Positions 1 to 9,085 of a DNA stretch of 64,000 nt are shown here, one piece after another (the first letter of the stretch is position 1; every line of letters begins with the position of its first letter). Below the pieces are notes generated by a model. It made no database searches, was not told the origin of the DNA, and saw only the letters and a program-made list of their open reading frames with translations. This DNA comes from an uncultured Lachnospiraceae bacterium. GTDB lineage: Bacteria > Bacillota > Clostridia > Lachnospirales > Lachnospiraceae. A program made the position numbers and the translations under genes. The stretch lies in assembly GCA_905234245.1 (NCBI GenBank), contig CAJOGN010000026.1, positions 1 through 64,000 of the forward strand. Direction: 5' to 3'.

Positions 1-578
1 GCATCTCCCTTTACATACTTGGTAGCACCGTCCATAGAGCCAAAGAAGCTGGATTCATCCTGAATCTTTTGTCGCTTCTCTTTGGCTTCTTCATCAGTAA
101 TAGCTCCCGTGTTAAGGTCGGCATCAATAGCCATCTGTTTACCTGGCATAGCATCCAACGTAAATCTTGCAGATACTTCAGCCACACGCTCAGAACCTTT
201 GTTAATTACCATGAACTGAATGATAATCAATACGATAAATACAATGGCACCAATAATAAGATTACCACCACCAACGAAGGAACCGAATGTCTCTACTACG
301 TTACCGGGAGAACCTGTTGTAAGAATAAGCCTTGTAGATGATACGTTAAGGGAAATCCTGAATATTGTTGTAAACAGTAACAATGTCGGGAAGAATGACA
401 AATCCAATATTTCTTTTACAAAAAGAACATTAATAAGAATTATTAATGCTATAGAAATATTGACTGCCAACATAATATCAAGCAAAAAAGAAGGAATCGG
501 TATAATAAAGAATATAATTGCTGCAAGTAAATATGCGGCAACGCCTATGTCGGTTTTTTTAACGGCAAAACTATCCAT
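1..578 (-). CDS. flhA: Flagellar export gate protein FlhA (N-terminal part, cut by window start)
   Basis: FlhA forms the ring of the flagellar type III export gate in the inner membrane and receives substrate-chaperone complexes. I translated it by hand because the ORF track misses edge-truncated frames. The protein starts MDSFAVKKTDIG and shows several hydrophobic helices, then the strongly conserved FRISLNVSSTRLIL segment and the loop GSERVAEVSARFTLDAMPGK, all typical of the FlhA/LcrD membrane domain. About 192 codons are present of roughly 680-700 expected; the cytoplasmic domain lies outside the window. The start ATG follows an AGGAGG ribosome binding site. It lies 51 nt after flhB and is the last gene visible of the flagellar operon. 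Identity is secure. Confidence 0.95.
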   Translation of the reverse strand, partial: MDSFAVKKTDIGVAAYLLAAIIFFIIPIPSFLLDIMLAVNISIALIILINVLFVKEILDLSFFPTLLLFTTIFRISLNVSSTRLILTTGSPGNVVETFGSFVGGGNLIIGAIVFIVLIIIQFMVINKGSERVAEVSARFTLDAMPGKQMAIDADLNTGAITDEEAKEKRQKIQDESSFFGSMDGATKYVKGD

Positions 579-629
579 ATCGATTCCTCCTTTCTATGAT
601 TAGTAATATCTTGTGATTAGTAAAATATA

Positions 630-1763
630 TTATAAATTATTAGCATTTCTATTGAATTTCGTAAGTTTGGCAAGAATGTTAGCAACTGCTTCAAACATCT
701 CAGGTGGTATCTTCTGGCCGATATCACAAGCTGCATACAACGCTCTTGCAACATATACGTCTTCCCTGACTAATATATGATTCTGAATTGCAACATCCTT
801 AATTCGTTGTGCAAGATAATCTTGACCTTTGGCAACAACAACAGGTGCATCTTCTTCATCAGGATTATATCGTAGAGCTACCGCTACGTGTGTAGGGTTG
901 GTGATTACAACATCTGCCTTAGGCACATCCTGTATCATACGCCTCTGTGAAGCCTCTCTCATACGTTGCTTCTGCTGACCTTTTATCTGAGGATCACCTT
1001 CAGTATCCTTGTATTCATCCTTAATTTCCTTCTTAGTCATCTTCATGTCTTCATTGAACTTATGTCTCTGGAATAGGTAGTCAGCAATGCCAACTATAAT
1101 ATATACAAGGCTTATCCTAATTCCCGTATCAATAATAATATCACCTACAAGCTGTATGGCCTGTGCCAAAGGGATATCATATAACAGGAACAATTCATTG
1201 GCATGATCCTTAATTGTTATATAAGCTATATAGAATATAAGGAATATCTTAACAATAGATAATCCAAGGTCAAATAGCGCCTGTTTTGACACTATCCTCT
1301 TAAATCCATTAATTGGATTGAATTTACTAAGTTTAGGCATCATTGGCTTGGCTGATACCTTCCACTTAACCTGAACTACATTAATAACAAATGCTGTTAC
1401 AAATCCTATTGCAAAAAAAGGCGCGCACATAAGCAGCATCTGTAGTACAGCATCAATGAATACACTACTAACTGTCTGAGTAGACAAACCTTTTCTATCA
1501 GTTGCAATGATATCAGGTATCGCATTAAATACTCTATTATATGAACCAAGCATTCTGTCTCCAATAAATGAGACAAAAAACCTTAGTGAAAAGAACAATG
1601 TCAAAAGTCCTGCCGCATTGCCTAATTCCTTACTTCTGGCAACCTGCCCTTCTTCTCTGGCTTTCTCAAGCTTCTTGGCTGTAGCTGGCTCTGTTTTCTC
1701 TCCACCGTCTCCATCCTTTGCAAAGAACTGGAGATTATATTGCAAAATCAATCTTTCTTCCAC
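630..1763 (-). CDS. flhB: Flagellar export switch protein FlhB
   Basis: FlhB sits in the export gate and switches substrate class from rod/hook to filament proteins after autocleavage. The 377-aa protein has the family N-terminus (NLQFFA, then GGEKTEPATAKKLEKAREEG), four hydrophobic helices between about residues 30 and 215, and the autocleavage motif NPTH inside VITNPTHVAVAL in the cytoplasmic domain. Length is normal. The start is a GTG codon 26 nt after the fliR stop with only a weak ribosome binding site, so translation is probably coupled to fliR. It lies in the conserved order fliP-fliQ-fliR-flhB-flhA. Confidence 0.96.
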   Translation of the reverse strand: MEERLILQYNLQFFAKDGDGGEKTEPATAKKLEKAREEGQVARSKELGNAAGLLTLFFSLRFFVSFIGDRMLGSYNRVFNAIPDIIATDRKGLSTQTVSSVFIDAVLQMLLMCAPFFAIGFVTAFVINVVQVKWKVSAKPMMPKLSKFNPINGFKRIVSKQALFDLGLSIVKIFLIFYIAYITIKDHANELFLLYDIPLAQAIQLVGDIIIDTGIRISLVYIIVGIADYLFQRHKFNEDMKMTKKEIKDEYKDTEGDPQIKGQQKQRMREASQRRMIQDVPKADVVITNPTHVAVALRYNPDEEDAPVVVAKGQDYLAQRIKDVAIQNHILVREDVYVARALYAACDIGQKIPPEMFEAVANILAKLTKFNRNANNL

Positions 1764-1789
1764 AATCTATCCATCTCTTTTCTGTTCCA

Positions 1790-2578
1790 TTAAGTAACAG
1801 GCGTCAGATTATCAACTGTAAGCTGAAGCATATTCTTCATCTCTGTAAAAATGAAATTAGCAATATCTGGCAATAAGAAAATTGTCAAAAACATTACTGC
1901 AAATCCAACTAACACCTTAATCTGAATACCTACAGAAAACATATTCATCTGTGGAGCAACCTTAGCCATAACTCCAAGAATACAGTTAAGAATCATTATG
2001 CAAGCAAATACCGGCAAGGTAATTCTAAAAGCAATAATGAACAAATCAGTTACAAACATAACCGCAGTAGATAACAGCGAATCTGGATTAATCACCGCAC
2101 TACCTAAATTAATTACAGAAAACGAATCAATAAGCGCTCTTAGTATGTATTGATGCATATTAGACACAATAAGGAGCATTAGAAGGAAATAATAATATAA
2201 ATCTCCAGATACTGTAGTCTGTGTCATAAGCTGAGGATTGAATTCCTGAGCCATTGACAGACCTATATGCGTATCAATCATATTTCCTGCAAAAGTAATA
2301 ATGGAATTACATATATTTGCCATAAATCCCATAAGCAATCCTGTAATTCCCTCAATTAACACCAAAACTCCATATCCTAATGTTGTAGTATAACTTGCCA
2401 TAGTTGGCGAGATACCATAGAACACCAATATGGATACGAATAGTGACAGCCCAACCTTAATCCGATTAGGCATATTTCTCTGTCCATAAAACGGTGCCAC
2501 AAAAATAAATGTTGATACTCTTACTAATATAAGCAAAAAATATTCAAAAGTATTTAAATCAAAAGTCGCATTAACCAT
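1790..2578 (-). CDS. fliR: Flagellar export gate protein FliR
   Basis: FliR is an integral part of the FliP5-FliQ4-FliR1 export channel in the centre of the MS ring. The 262-aa protein is almost entirely hydrophobic, with about six to eight membrane segments. It has the characteristic N-terminal stretch RVSTFIFVAPFYGQRNMP and the conserved loop MAQEFNPQ. Length matches the family (about 255-265 aa). It begins four nucleotides after the fliQ stop, which points to translational coupling. No sign of damage. Confidence 0.95.
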   Translation of the reverse strand: MVNATFDLNTFEYFLLILVRVSTFIFVAPFYGQRNMPNRIKVGLSLFVSILVFYGISPTMASYTTTLGYGVLVLIEGITGLLMGFMANICNSIITFAGNMIDTHIGLSMAQEFNPQLMTQTTVSGDLYYYFLLMLLIVSNMHQYILRALIDSFSVINLGSAVINPDSLLSTAVMFVTDLFIIAFRITLPVFACIMILNCILGVMAKVAPQMNMFSVGIQIKVLVGFAVMFLTIFLLPDIANFIFTEMKNMLQLTVDNLTPVT

Positions 2579-2582
2579 TATA

Positions 2583-2852
2583 CTAGCCTAAATATAAACT
2601 GAAATTCGACCATAAATCATCCATAAATCCTGTAAGATTATTAAGAATCCAAGACCCGAAAACAATTATAGACAGAAAAACAGCTACAATCTTAGGAACA
2701 AATGTAAGGGTCTGTTCCTGAATAGATGTTACAGTCTGGAAAATACTGATTATCAACCCCACTACCAGCGAAACCAAAAGCGGTGGCGCACTACAAATAA
2801 TAATATTGAACAAAGCCTCTCTCGCGATATCGAGAACCTGACCTTCAGTCAT
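2583..2852 (-). CDS. fliQ: Flagellar export gate protein FliQ
   Basis: FliQ is the small two-helix subunit of the export channel. The 89-aa product begins MTEGQVLDIAREAL and contains two hydrophobic helices separated by the conserved SIFQTVTSIQEQTLTFVPK segment that marks this family. The start has a strong ribosome binding site (AGGAGG) in the 22-nt gap after fliP. Full length and intact. Confidence 0.96.
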   Translation of the reverse strand: MTEGQVLDIAREALFNIIICSAPPLLVSLVVGLIISIFQTVTSIQEQTLTFVPKIVAVFLSIIVFGSWILNNLTGFMDDLWSNFSLYLG

Positions 2853-2874
2853 TGTTAATCCTCCTAATAATTAA

Positions 2875-3696
2875 CTAATAAAACGTCTTAACGAGATTAC
2901 CAATTACAAGGTTCCAGCCGTCTGCTAATACAAATAACAGTATCTTGAATGGCATAGAAATTGTAGTCGGCGGTAACATCATCATACCCATTGACATAAG
3001 CACTGATGAAATTACCATATCTATAACAATAAATGGTATGTATATTAGAAATCCTATGATAAATGCTGTTCTAAGCTCACTAACAATAAAGCTAGGAACT
3101 AATACTGTAAATGGAACATCATCGTAATCTTCGTATTGAACATTAGCAATATCACAAAACAGATCTAAATCCTTAGTCTGTGTCTGCCCATACATAAAAT
3201 CTCTTATAGGCTTGCTTGCTTTATCAAGCGCCTCTTCCTGAGTAATCTGACCTTGGTCAAATGGCTGTATGGCCGTATCATATATAGCAGAAAACGTCGG
3301 CCACATAATAAAGAGTGTCAAAAACAAAGCAAGACCTATCATTACCTGATTGGGTGGTGATGTCTGCGTACCTAATGCTGCTCTTGTAAAATGTAATACA
3401 ACAATAATTCTTGTAAAACTGGTAAGCATTACAAGAATTGAAGGTGCTAATGCTATAACAGTAAGGATGATTAACATCTCAACTGTTGCTGAAAGTGAAC
3501 CTGTATCACCATTAAAGGACAGATTGAAGCCTGTTCCGGTTGCAGTCCTCTGATTGCTAGCATTAGGAGCATTAGGCGTTGCGCCATATTCAGTTGCGTA
3601 TGCTGTGTCACTAAACATCAAGGCACAGCCTATACCAATTGCAACAACCAGACATATTATGCTGGAAATGCAATATATCTTCTTCCACTTACTCAT
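2875..3696 (-). CDS. fliP: Flagellar export gate protein FliP
   Basis: FliP is the main pore subunit of the flagellar export channel. The 273-aa protein has an N-terminal signal peptide (hydrophobic run, then a DTAYA cleavage-like site near residue 35), a short polar linker, and the FliP core with LTSFTRIIVVLHFTRAALGTQ and, near the C-terminus, IDMVISSVLMSMGMMMLPP, both family signatures. It follows fliO by 18 nt with a poor ribosome binding site, so coupling to fliO is likely. Intact. Confidence 0.96.
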   Translation of the reverse strand: MSKWKKIYCISSIICLVVAIGIGCALMFSDTAYATEYGATPNAPNASNQRTATGTGFNLSFNGDTGSLSATVEMLIILTVIALAPSILVMLTSFTRIIVVLHFTRAALGTQTSPPNQVMIGLALFLTLFIMWPTFSAIYDTAIQPFDQGQITQEEALDKASKPIRDFMYGQTQTKDLDLFCDIANVQYEDYDDVPFTVLVPSFIVSELRTAFIIGFLIYIPFIVIDMVISSVLMSMGMMMLPPTTISMPFKILLFVLADGWNLVIGNLVKTFY

Positions 3697-3714
3697 TATA
3701 GTATATAAACCCTG

Positions 3715-4089
3715 TCATTTCTTGGATTTCATCTTATCAATGATTTGATTAAAGCCTGTCGTAAATCCCCCATTATTACCCGCAGTTCCATCACTAGGCG
3801 GATTAACATCAAGATCTATTAATTCTTCCTTAGTTAATTCCCCTAATAGTGATACTTCATTCTTACTAATACCAATAATAAGGTATTTGTCAGTACCACA
3901 GGCAATAATCTCAACATATTTATCAGGCGAAACCTTAAGAGTCTCAATTATCTTAAGATTCTTATTATATGAGTGTCCCTTCTGATAGTTAGCAAGCCAT
4001 CTGGTTGTAAAATACGCCAATACTAATACAGCAACAAAGCATATTAATACAACAATCAATTGAAAGAAACTCTGACCAGTCGAAATCAT
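3715..4089 (-). CDS. fliO: Flagellar export scaffold protein FliO/FliZ
   Basis: FliO helps assemble the FliP ring and is the least conserved export component. This 124-aa protein has one membrane helix (about residues 9-28), then a basic cytoplasmic segment with the family-like pattern KIIETLKVSPDKYVEIIACG and YLIIGISKNEVSLL. It lies exactly between cheY and fliP, the position of fliZ/fliO in Bacillus and Clostridia. The start has a good AGGAG ribosome binding site. The assignment rests as much on position as on sequence. Confidence 0.85.
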   Translation of the reverse strand: MISTGQSFFQLIVVLICFVAVLVLAYFTTRWLANYQKGHSYNKNLKIIETLKVSPDKYVEIIACGTDKYLIIGISKNEVSLLGELTKEELIDLDVNPPSDGTAGNNGGFTTGFNQIIDKMKSKK

Positions 4090-4097
4090 TTAAGCTC

Positions 4098-4460
4098 CTA
4101 TCCAATAACTTTCTTAACAGCTTCTAGTACACGTTCAGCCTGGAAAGGTTTAACTATAAAGTCCTTCGCTCCTGATTGAATAGCTTCAATAACCATTGCC
4201 TGCTGTCCCATAGCCGAGCACATGATAACACAAGCATTAGGATCCTTCTCTCTGATACCCTTAAGAGCATCAATACCATCCATCTCAGGCATTGTGATAT
4301 CCATAAGTACCAAATCAGGACTGAATTCTTGATAAGCTTCGATAGCCTTAACGCCATTCTCAGCCTCTCCTACAACATTGTAGCCATTCTTAGTAAGAAT
4401 GTCCTTAATCATCATTCTCATAAATGCTGCATCATCACAAATCAAAATATTCTTTGCCAT
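4098..4460 (-). CDS. cheY: Chemotaxis response regulator CheY
   Basis: Single-domain receiver that carries the phosphoryl signal from CheA to the flagellar switch. The 120 residues form one REC domain with all key positions: acidic pair D9/D10, phospho-acceptor D54 in LVLMDITMPEMDG, S82 in the MCSAMG strand and K104 in IVKPF. It lies directly behind fliY, as in Bacillus subtilis. In that arrangement FliY removes the phosphate, so the enzyme and its substrate are made from adjacent genes. A clear AAGGAG ribosome binding site precedes the ATG. Confidence 0.95.
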   Translation of the reverse strand: MAKNILICDDAAFMRMMIKDILTKNGYNVVGEAENGVKAIEAYQEFSPDLVLMDITMPEMDGIDALKGIREKDPNACVIMCSAMGQQAMVIEAIQSGAKDFIVKPFQAERVLEAVKKVIG

Positions 4461-4478
4461 CTCATTAATCTCCTTAAA

Positions 4479-5657
4479 TTATTTCATAATTTCGGTAATT
4501 CTAATACCGAATGATTCTTCAATAACTACTACTTCACCTTTGGCAACATACTTGCCGTTTACTAACACATCTATTGGTTCACCAGCAATCTTGTTAAGTT
4601 CTAGAATTGTTCCTGGTGCGAAATCGAGTATCTCCTGAATTGACTTGTGGGTTCTTCCAAGCTCTACTGTAACTTCAAGTGGAACATCCATAATCAAATC
4701 AATATTCTCAGGCTGCAATGCCGTTGGGTAAGTACCTGCAAAAGGCTGGAACTGCGCCGGCTGCACATTAACCTGTTGCTGAGGCTGTGGCATTGCCATC
4801 TGTTGCATCTGCATGTCTGGCATAGGCGCTGCAGGAGGCGGTGCCGCCGCAGGTGCCGGAGCTGGTGCAGGTGCTGGTGCTGGTGCCGGCTCTGGCGCAG
4901 GCGCTGGCGCAGGTGCTTCTTCCTCGGTAAATGCTCCATCGTTAACAGTTGATGCAGAATCATCTTCCATATTGGATATAATCGATGCACACATCTCCTT
5001 AACAAGCGGTATGGGATATAGCTGCATTAAGAAGCTGTCAACGAGATCTCCTATCACCAATCTAAATGATATCTTAACGAAGTTCTCTTTAAGGAAAGCA
5101 TCAATTGAGCTTCCATCACCCGACTCATGTAAATCAATTAAGTCTGACGAAGGTGGACTAATATCTACCATCATATTAAGCATGGTAGAAAGTGATGTTG
5201 CACTAGAACCCATCATCTGATTCATAGCCTCACTAATAGCACTAAGATGAATCTCTCCTAGCTCTCCATCCAGATTAGTACCATCTCCACCCATCATTAG
5301 GTCTGTAATAACCTTAACATCATGCTCAGATAATACTAATACGTTACTTCCATTAAGTCCTTTTGTATAAGAAATCTTAATCAGTACACAAGGCTTCTCA
5401 TATTCTTCAACGATTTCATTCCAACAAGCCAGACTTACAACTGGAGTTGAAATATCAACCTTCTTATTAACCAGAGAGAAAAGTGTGGTTGCTGCCGTCC
5501 CCATACTAATGTTGGCAACTTCACCAATAGTATCAATCTCCTGCTCAGTAAGCTCGCTATTGATTGAACTATCGCCTCCATCTCCTCCGCCGCCATCTTC
5601 TGCATTACTTTGAGCAAATAGCGCGGCTATTTCTTCTTCTGATAAAACATCACTCAT
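4479..5657 (-). CDS. fliY: Flagellar switch phosphatase FliY (CheC-like domain plus FliN domain)
   Basis: FliY is both a C-ring subunit and a CheY-P phosphatase in Firmicutes. The N-terminus SDVLSEEEIAALFA resembles the CheY-binding peptide of FliM. The CheC-like domain (about 36-240) carries two complete phosphatase signatures of the form [D/S]-x3-E-x2-N-x22-P: D42/E46/N49/P72 and S139/E143/N146/P169. A long Ala/Pro- then Gln/Met-rich linker (about 243-305) leads to the C-terminal FliN/SpoA domain (about 315-392, with MDVPLEVTVELGRT). The gene overlaps the fliM stop in an ATGA junction. The 392-aa length fits FliY rather than short FliN. The linker DNA is a simple repeat. Confidence 0.93.
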   Translation of the reverse strand: MSDVLSEEEIAALFAQSNAEDGGGGDGGDSSINSELTEQEIDTIGEVANISMGTAATTLFSLVNKKVDISTPVVSLACWNEIVEEYEKPCVLIKISYTKGLNGSNVLVLSEHDVKVITDLMMGGDGTNLDGELGEIHLSAISEAMNQMMGSSATSLSTMLNMMVDISPPSSDLIDLHESGDGSSIDAFLKENFVKISFRLVIGDLVDSFLMQLYPIPLVKEMCASIISNMEDDSASTVNDGAFTEEEAPAPAPAPEPAPAPAPAPAPAPAAAPPPAAPMPDMQMQQMAMPQPQQQVNVQPAQFQPFAGTYPTALQPENIDLIMDVPLEVTVELGRTHKSIQEILDFAPGTILELNKIAGEPIDVLVNGKYVAKGEVVVIEESFGIRITEIMK

Positions 5658-6640
5658 TCTTCTTCCTCCCTAACTATTGTTGTAATTCTAACAGCATAGT
5701 TTTTGCCGGAAGAACCCGGCATGGCGGTAAACTTCTTCATATCTCCAACATATATATCAAGTTCACTGTCTACCTTCTTGTCTAATCTTATTATGTCGCC
5801 GACTTGAAGTGCTCCAAAATCAGCAACTGATATAACATTATTACCAAGAACTGCTTTGACAGGAATAACTGCTTTCGCAATTAATGCCTCAATGTCTTCA
5901 GCATATTCGTAGCCTTCCCTTTCTTGCATATTAGAATACCAGAACTTAGTATTCAACTTGTCCATTACAGACTCAATTGTTATGTAAGGAAGGCACACAT
6001 TCATAAGGCCTTCAACTTCACCAATCTTAATATTAACTGTAACAATAGCAATCATCTCTGACGGAGAAATAATCTGAGCGAACTGCGAATTAGTCTCAAT
6101 TCTCTCTAACCTTGGAACTACATCCACAACGTTAGACCAAGGTTCACGAAGTAGTTCGACACAGGCAACCATGATTCTCTCAATAATTGATAACTCAATC
6201 TCCGAGAAATCTCTTACCTTGTCTAATGGTTCTCCTTCGCCACCAAGCATTCTGTCAACAATAGCATATCCTAACTTGGAAGCCATCTCCATTATAATAC
6301 TTCCCTCTAATGGTGCAAAATCTATAATTCCAAGCAATACCGGATTAGATAATGCATTAGAGAATTCCATATATGTTACAGCCTCAGAGTTCATTACTTC
6401 AACCTGAACATTCTTACGAAGATATACTGGCAGGTTGGTTGATAATAATCTACCATAGTGCTCAAATATAATCTCTAAGGTTCTAAGATGCTCTTTCGAA
6501 AACTTGGAAGGACGAGCGAAATCGTAGTCTTTGACTTGCTTCTCATTACTACTATTCTTCATCTCCTCCGCATCAATTTCGCCGGAGCTAAGTGCTTGTA
6601 ACAGGTTGTCTATCTCGCTCTGAGATAATACGTCTCCCAC
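5654..6640 (-). CDS. fliM: Flagellar motor switch protein FliM
   Basis: FliM is the central C-ring subunit that binds CheY-P and couples it to reversal of rotation. The 328-aa protein has the N-terminal CheY-binding peptide MGDVLSQSEIDNLLQAL. A middle CheC-fold domain follows (LRTLEIIFEHYGRLLSTNL; DRMLGGEG). The C-terminal SpoA domain contains IPVKAVLGNNVISVADFGALQVGD. The start is GTG after an AAAGGTGGTGA ribosome binding site. It overlaps fliY by four bases. Length is normal. Confidence 0.96.
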   Translation of the reverse strand: MGDVLSQSEIDNLLQALSSGEIDAEEMKNSSNEKQVKDYDFARPSKFSKEHLRTLEIIFEHYGRLLSTNLPVYLRKNVQVEVMNSEAVTYMEFSNALSNPVLLGIIDFAPLEGSIIMEMASKLGYAIVDRMLGGEGEPLDKVRDFSEIELSIIERIMVACVELLREPWSNVVDVVPRLERIETNSQFAQIISPSEMIAIVTVNIKIGEVEGLMNVCLPYITIESVMDKLNTKFWYSNMQEREGYEYAEDIEALIAKAVIPVKAVLGNNVISVADFGALQVGDIIRLDKKVDSELDIYVGDMKKFTAMPGSSGKNYAVRITTIVREEEE

Positions 6641-6669
6641 GCTTACTCACCACCTTTATTTAAGTAATT

Positions 6670-7209
6670 CTATTGATAAGTAGCACTTGAGAATCCAACA
6701 TCTACTATAAAGTCATCAACACCGTATAGGTCTTGAATAGCCTTCAATATCTCGTTTTGAATTGCCCTTTGATCGTCTCTTACCTCTTCAATGGTATGTT
6801 TAGAAACTACATCATTAATCTTATTAGTAATCAAGCTCTTCTTAGAATCAAGGGTTTCTTTGTATTCTTTATATGAATCACTCTCTGTATTGATAGAAAG
6901 AGATACCTTAAGTACAGCATAATGATCCTTGCCATCAGCACCCTTCTTAAGATTAATTGTCATACCCTTATCATCCTTAGGGTCATTAACATCATATACT
7001 TCAAGTTTGTCAATAGAATATGAGCCTGAGCCACCAGACTCTTCGTTAGCACCTGCTTTCTGCTCTAAATCAATAGCCGTTGCAACAGATGTTACTAAAC
7101 TATTGGCTTGCTTAACATATGGTACAAGTACAAATGTAATAATTCCTGTTAGCACAAGATTAATAAGTACAAGTACAAATGTAATTACAGCTAATAAATT
7201 CTTCTTCAT
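6670..7209 (-). CDS. fliL: Flagellar basal body-associated protein FliL
   Basis: FliL forms a ring around the stator and supports torque. The 179-aa product has a short basic start, one membrane helix (about 5-31) and a periplasmic domain ending in the family-like pattern IQNEILKAIQDLYGVDDFIVDVGFSSATYQ (two short stretches of it visible). It lies between motB and fliM, as is usual in Clostridia. A TGAGG ribosome binding site precedes the ATG. FliL diverges quickly, so position contributes to the call. Confidence 0.88.
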   Translation of the reverse strand: MKKNLLAVITFVLVLINLVLTGIITFVLVPYVKQANSLVTSVATAIDLEQKAGANEESGGSGSYSIDKLEVYDVNDPKDDKGMTINLKKGADGKDHYAVLKVSLSINTESDSYKEYKETLDSKKSLITNKINDVVSKHTIEEVRDDQRAIQNEILKAIQDLYGVDDFIVDVGFSSATYQ

Positions 7210-7225
7210 TACTAAACCTCACTAA

Positions 7226-8043
7226 TTAAACATCAGATGTATATGAATTATATATCTTAATCTCAACTCTTCTGTTTCTTGCTCTTCCTTCCGGGGTTGA
7301 ATTATCCGCAATAGGAACATAATCTCCTCGACCAGATGACTTTATATGATCTGGTGGAACGGTTGAATATTGTCTTATAATATCAGCCACATCCAAAGCT
7401 CTATACATGGAAAGAACATTATTGTTCTCGTATTTACTAAAGCCACTTATTGGTACATTGTCCGTATGACCTTCAACATCTATCTCATTACTCGGATAAG
7501 AATCAATTATAGCAGCTAATTTCTCGATAATCGGCCTTGCCTCTTCCTTAACTGTCGCATCACCAGAATCAAAAAGCAATGCTCCATTAAGGGTAAGCTT
7601 AACATATTGTCCATTAAACTCCGTTTCAACCACATTTTGCAACGCAGCTGCTTGAAGCGCCTGCTCTATCTGTTCAGCCATCCTCTCGCTCTCCGCAGTA
7701 GTCTGCTGAATATACTCATCCTTCTGCTCCTGCTCTACTGGAGCCATCTGGTCTTGCTCATTCTGTCCTTCAGAACCAGACGACAGATTAAGGAACATAT
7801 CGAACTGCTCAAGCATCTGTGTACCTGAAGATATCAATTGACCTTCACCAACAGATGTTCCTCCCGAAGGTAGAACTGAGAATGACTCTTGAAATGAAGC
7901 AACTATCATCTCAAACTTCTCTGCATCTACAGTAGACATAGAGAACAGCAATACGAAGAAGCAAAGAAGCAAATTCATCAGGTCACTAAAGGTGGCCATC
8001 CAGGCAGGGGAGCCTTTGGGTCTTCTTGTTTCTTCTTAGCCAC
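7226..8043 (-). CDS. motB: Stator protein MotB, with an apparent -1 frameshift near its start
   Basis: MotB anchors the proton-driven stator to peptidoglycan. The ORF track shows only 7226-7999 (257 aa, starting MATFSDLMN), which has no ribosome binding site. A GTG at 8043, one base into the motA stop and behind a clean GGAGGTG site, opens MAKKKQEDP. One base is then missing before the family motif KGSPAWMATFSDLM. With one extra base the product is 272 aa. The membrane helix follows, carrying the proton-binding Asp of the FSDLM segment. The C-terminal OmpA-like domain has VEGHTDNVP and SSGRGDYVP...NRRVEI. The sequence at the break, C CCA AAG, is a canonical -1 slippery pattern. A sequencing error, a real mutation and programmed frameshifting are all possible. 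Confidence 0.85.
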
Positions 8044-8837
8044 TAGCCTTCACCTCCACCTTCTTCATCTTGTTCAAACGCTCCTCTATCCTTAGGAGGT
8101 AGGAACGTCTTAAGCTTCTCTTCAATTACACGAGGATTCTCGCCTGCTTGAATAGAAAGAAGTCCTTCTACAGTAATCTCTTTAACCATAATCTCAAGAC
8201 TATTATTAACTGTTAACTTCTCTGCTGTCGGACTTGCCAGCCAGTTAGCAATTACTGAACCATATAATGTTGTAATTAAGGCAACCGCCATTGACGGTCC
8301 AATAGTTGATGCATCTTCCATGTTATTAAGCATCTGAATAAGACCGATAAGTGTACCAATCATACCCCAGGCAGGACCCATCTCAGCCCATTTCTCCCAA
8401 AACTTAATAACCTTCTTGTGTCGAGCCTCTATTGATACAAGGTCAGTCTCTAGAATCCCTCTAACAAGTTCTGGATCAGTACCATCGACAACAAGCATTA
8501 TTCCTTTTTTTAGAAAATCATCTTCAATATCGCCAGCAGCCTCTTCAAGAGCAAGAAGACCTTCTTTTCTTGCCACATTAGACATGTCAATGATATTAGT
8601 AATAACGTCATTGATATTACCAGCCTTAGGCTCTTTTATTGAAAGTAATACACCTTTTAAACCATTAATGAAATCTTTAAGCTTCATGGAGCCTAAAGTG
8701 GACATCAGCGACCCACCAAATGTAATAATAAATGATGGCAAATCCAAATAACTAGGAATAGAACCATTATTAGAAATGATTCCAAAAACCATAAGTCCTA
8801 TACCGCCGACTAATCCGACTAAAGACGCTATATCCAA
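8043..8837 (-). CDS. motA: Stator protein MotA
   Basis: MotA is the torque-generating ring of the stator, interacting with FliG. The 264-aa protein has four membrane helices: two near the N-terminus (LVGLVGGIGLMVFGII and SFIITFGGSLMSTL) and two after the cytoplasmic loop. The third contains the conserved proline in GPAWGMIGTLIGLI. The loop carries charged residues around ARKEGLLALEEAAGDIE. The start is TTG (8837-8835), supported by an AGGTGGTG ribosome binding site. Its stop overlaps the proposed GTG start of motB by one base. A hairpin and a long AT-rich leader separate it from flgE, so it may have its own promoter. Confidence 0.94.
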   Translation of the reverse strand: MDIASLVGLVGGIGLMVFGIISNNGSIPSYLDLPSFIITFGGSLMSTLGSMKLKDFINGLKGVLLSIKEPKAGNINDVITNIIDMSNVARKEGLLALEEAAGDIEDDFLKKGIMLVVDGTDPELVRGILETDLVSIEARHKKVIKFWEKWAEMGPAWGMIGTLIGLIQMLNNMEDASTIGPSMAVALITTLYGSVIANWLASPTAEKLTVNNSLEIMVKEITVEGLLSIQAGENPRVIEEKLKTFLPPKDRGAFEQDEEGGGEG

Positions 8838-9032
8838 AACTAAACACCACCTAATAAATATTATGTATTCTTAAAAAACTACGCAAAAATGCATAATCAT
8901 ACATTTACTTAATCTTACTAGAACTATCTTGTCTACATAATTTTGAATATTATTTATTCATTTTTTACTAAATATAGTGTTTTTTTTGAGAATATTTAGA
9001 TTTTTACACAATTTAAGGTAAAATGTTATGAT

Positions 9033-9061
9033 TTTATATTATATATAGAAGAATAATTCAA
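9033..9061 (-). promoter_or_regulatory. Candidate promoter for motA and downstream flagellar genes
   Basis: On the minus strand TTGAAT and TATAAA are separated by 17 bases, a plausible housekeeping-sigma promoter. It lies just after the hairpin that follows flgE and would give a leader of almost 190 nt before motA. The 287-bp flgE-motA gap (8838-9124) is otherwise very AT-rich and holds no ORF. The small gene flbD/swrD, often found here in relatives, is absent. Base composition makes chance matches likely. Confidence 0.35.
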
Positions 9062-9085
9062 GGAATGCTGCAAAGCATAAATACT

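Noticed and set aside
69-603. Plus-strand ORFs of 90 and 127 aa at the window start
   Set aside because: They are antisense shadows of flhA, whose minus-strand translation gives clear family motifs.
4813-5220. Plus-strand ORF rich in Gly-Ala repeats (135 aa)
   Set aside because: It is the antisense of the Ala-Pro linker of FliY; the repeat is a by-product of that coding sequence.
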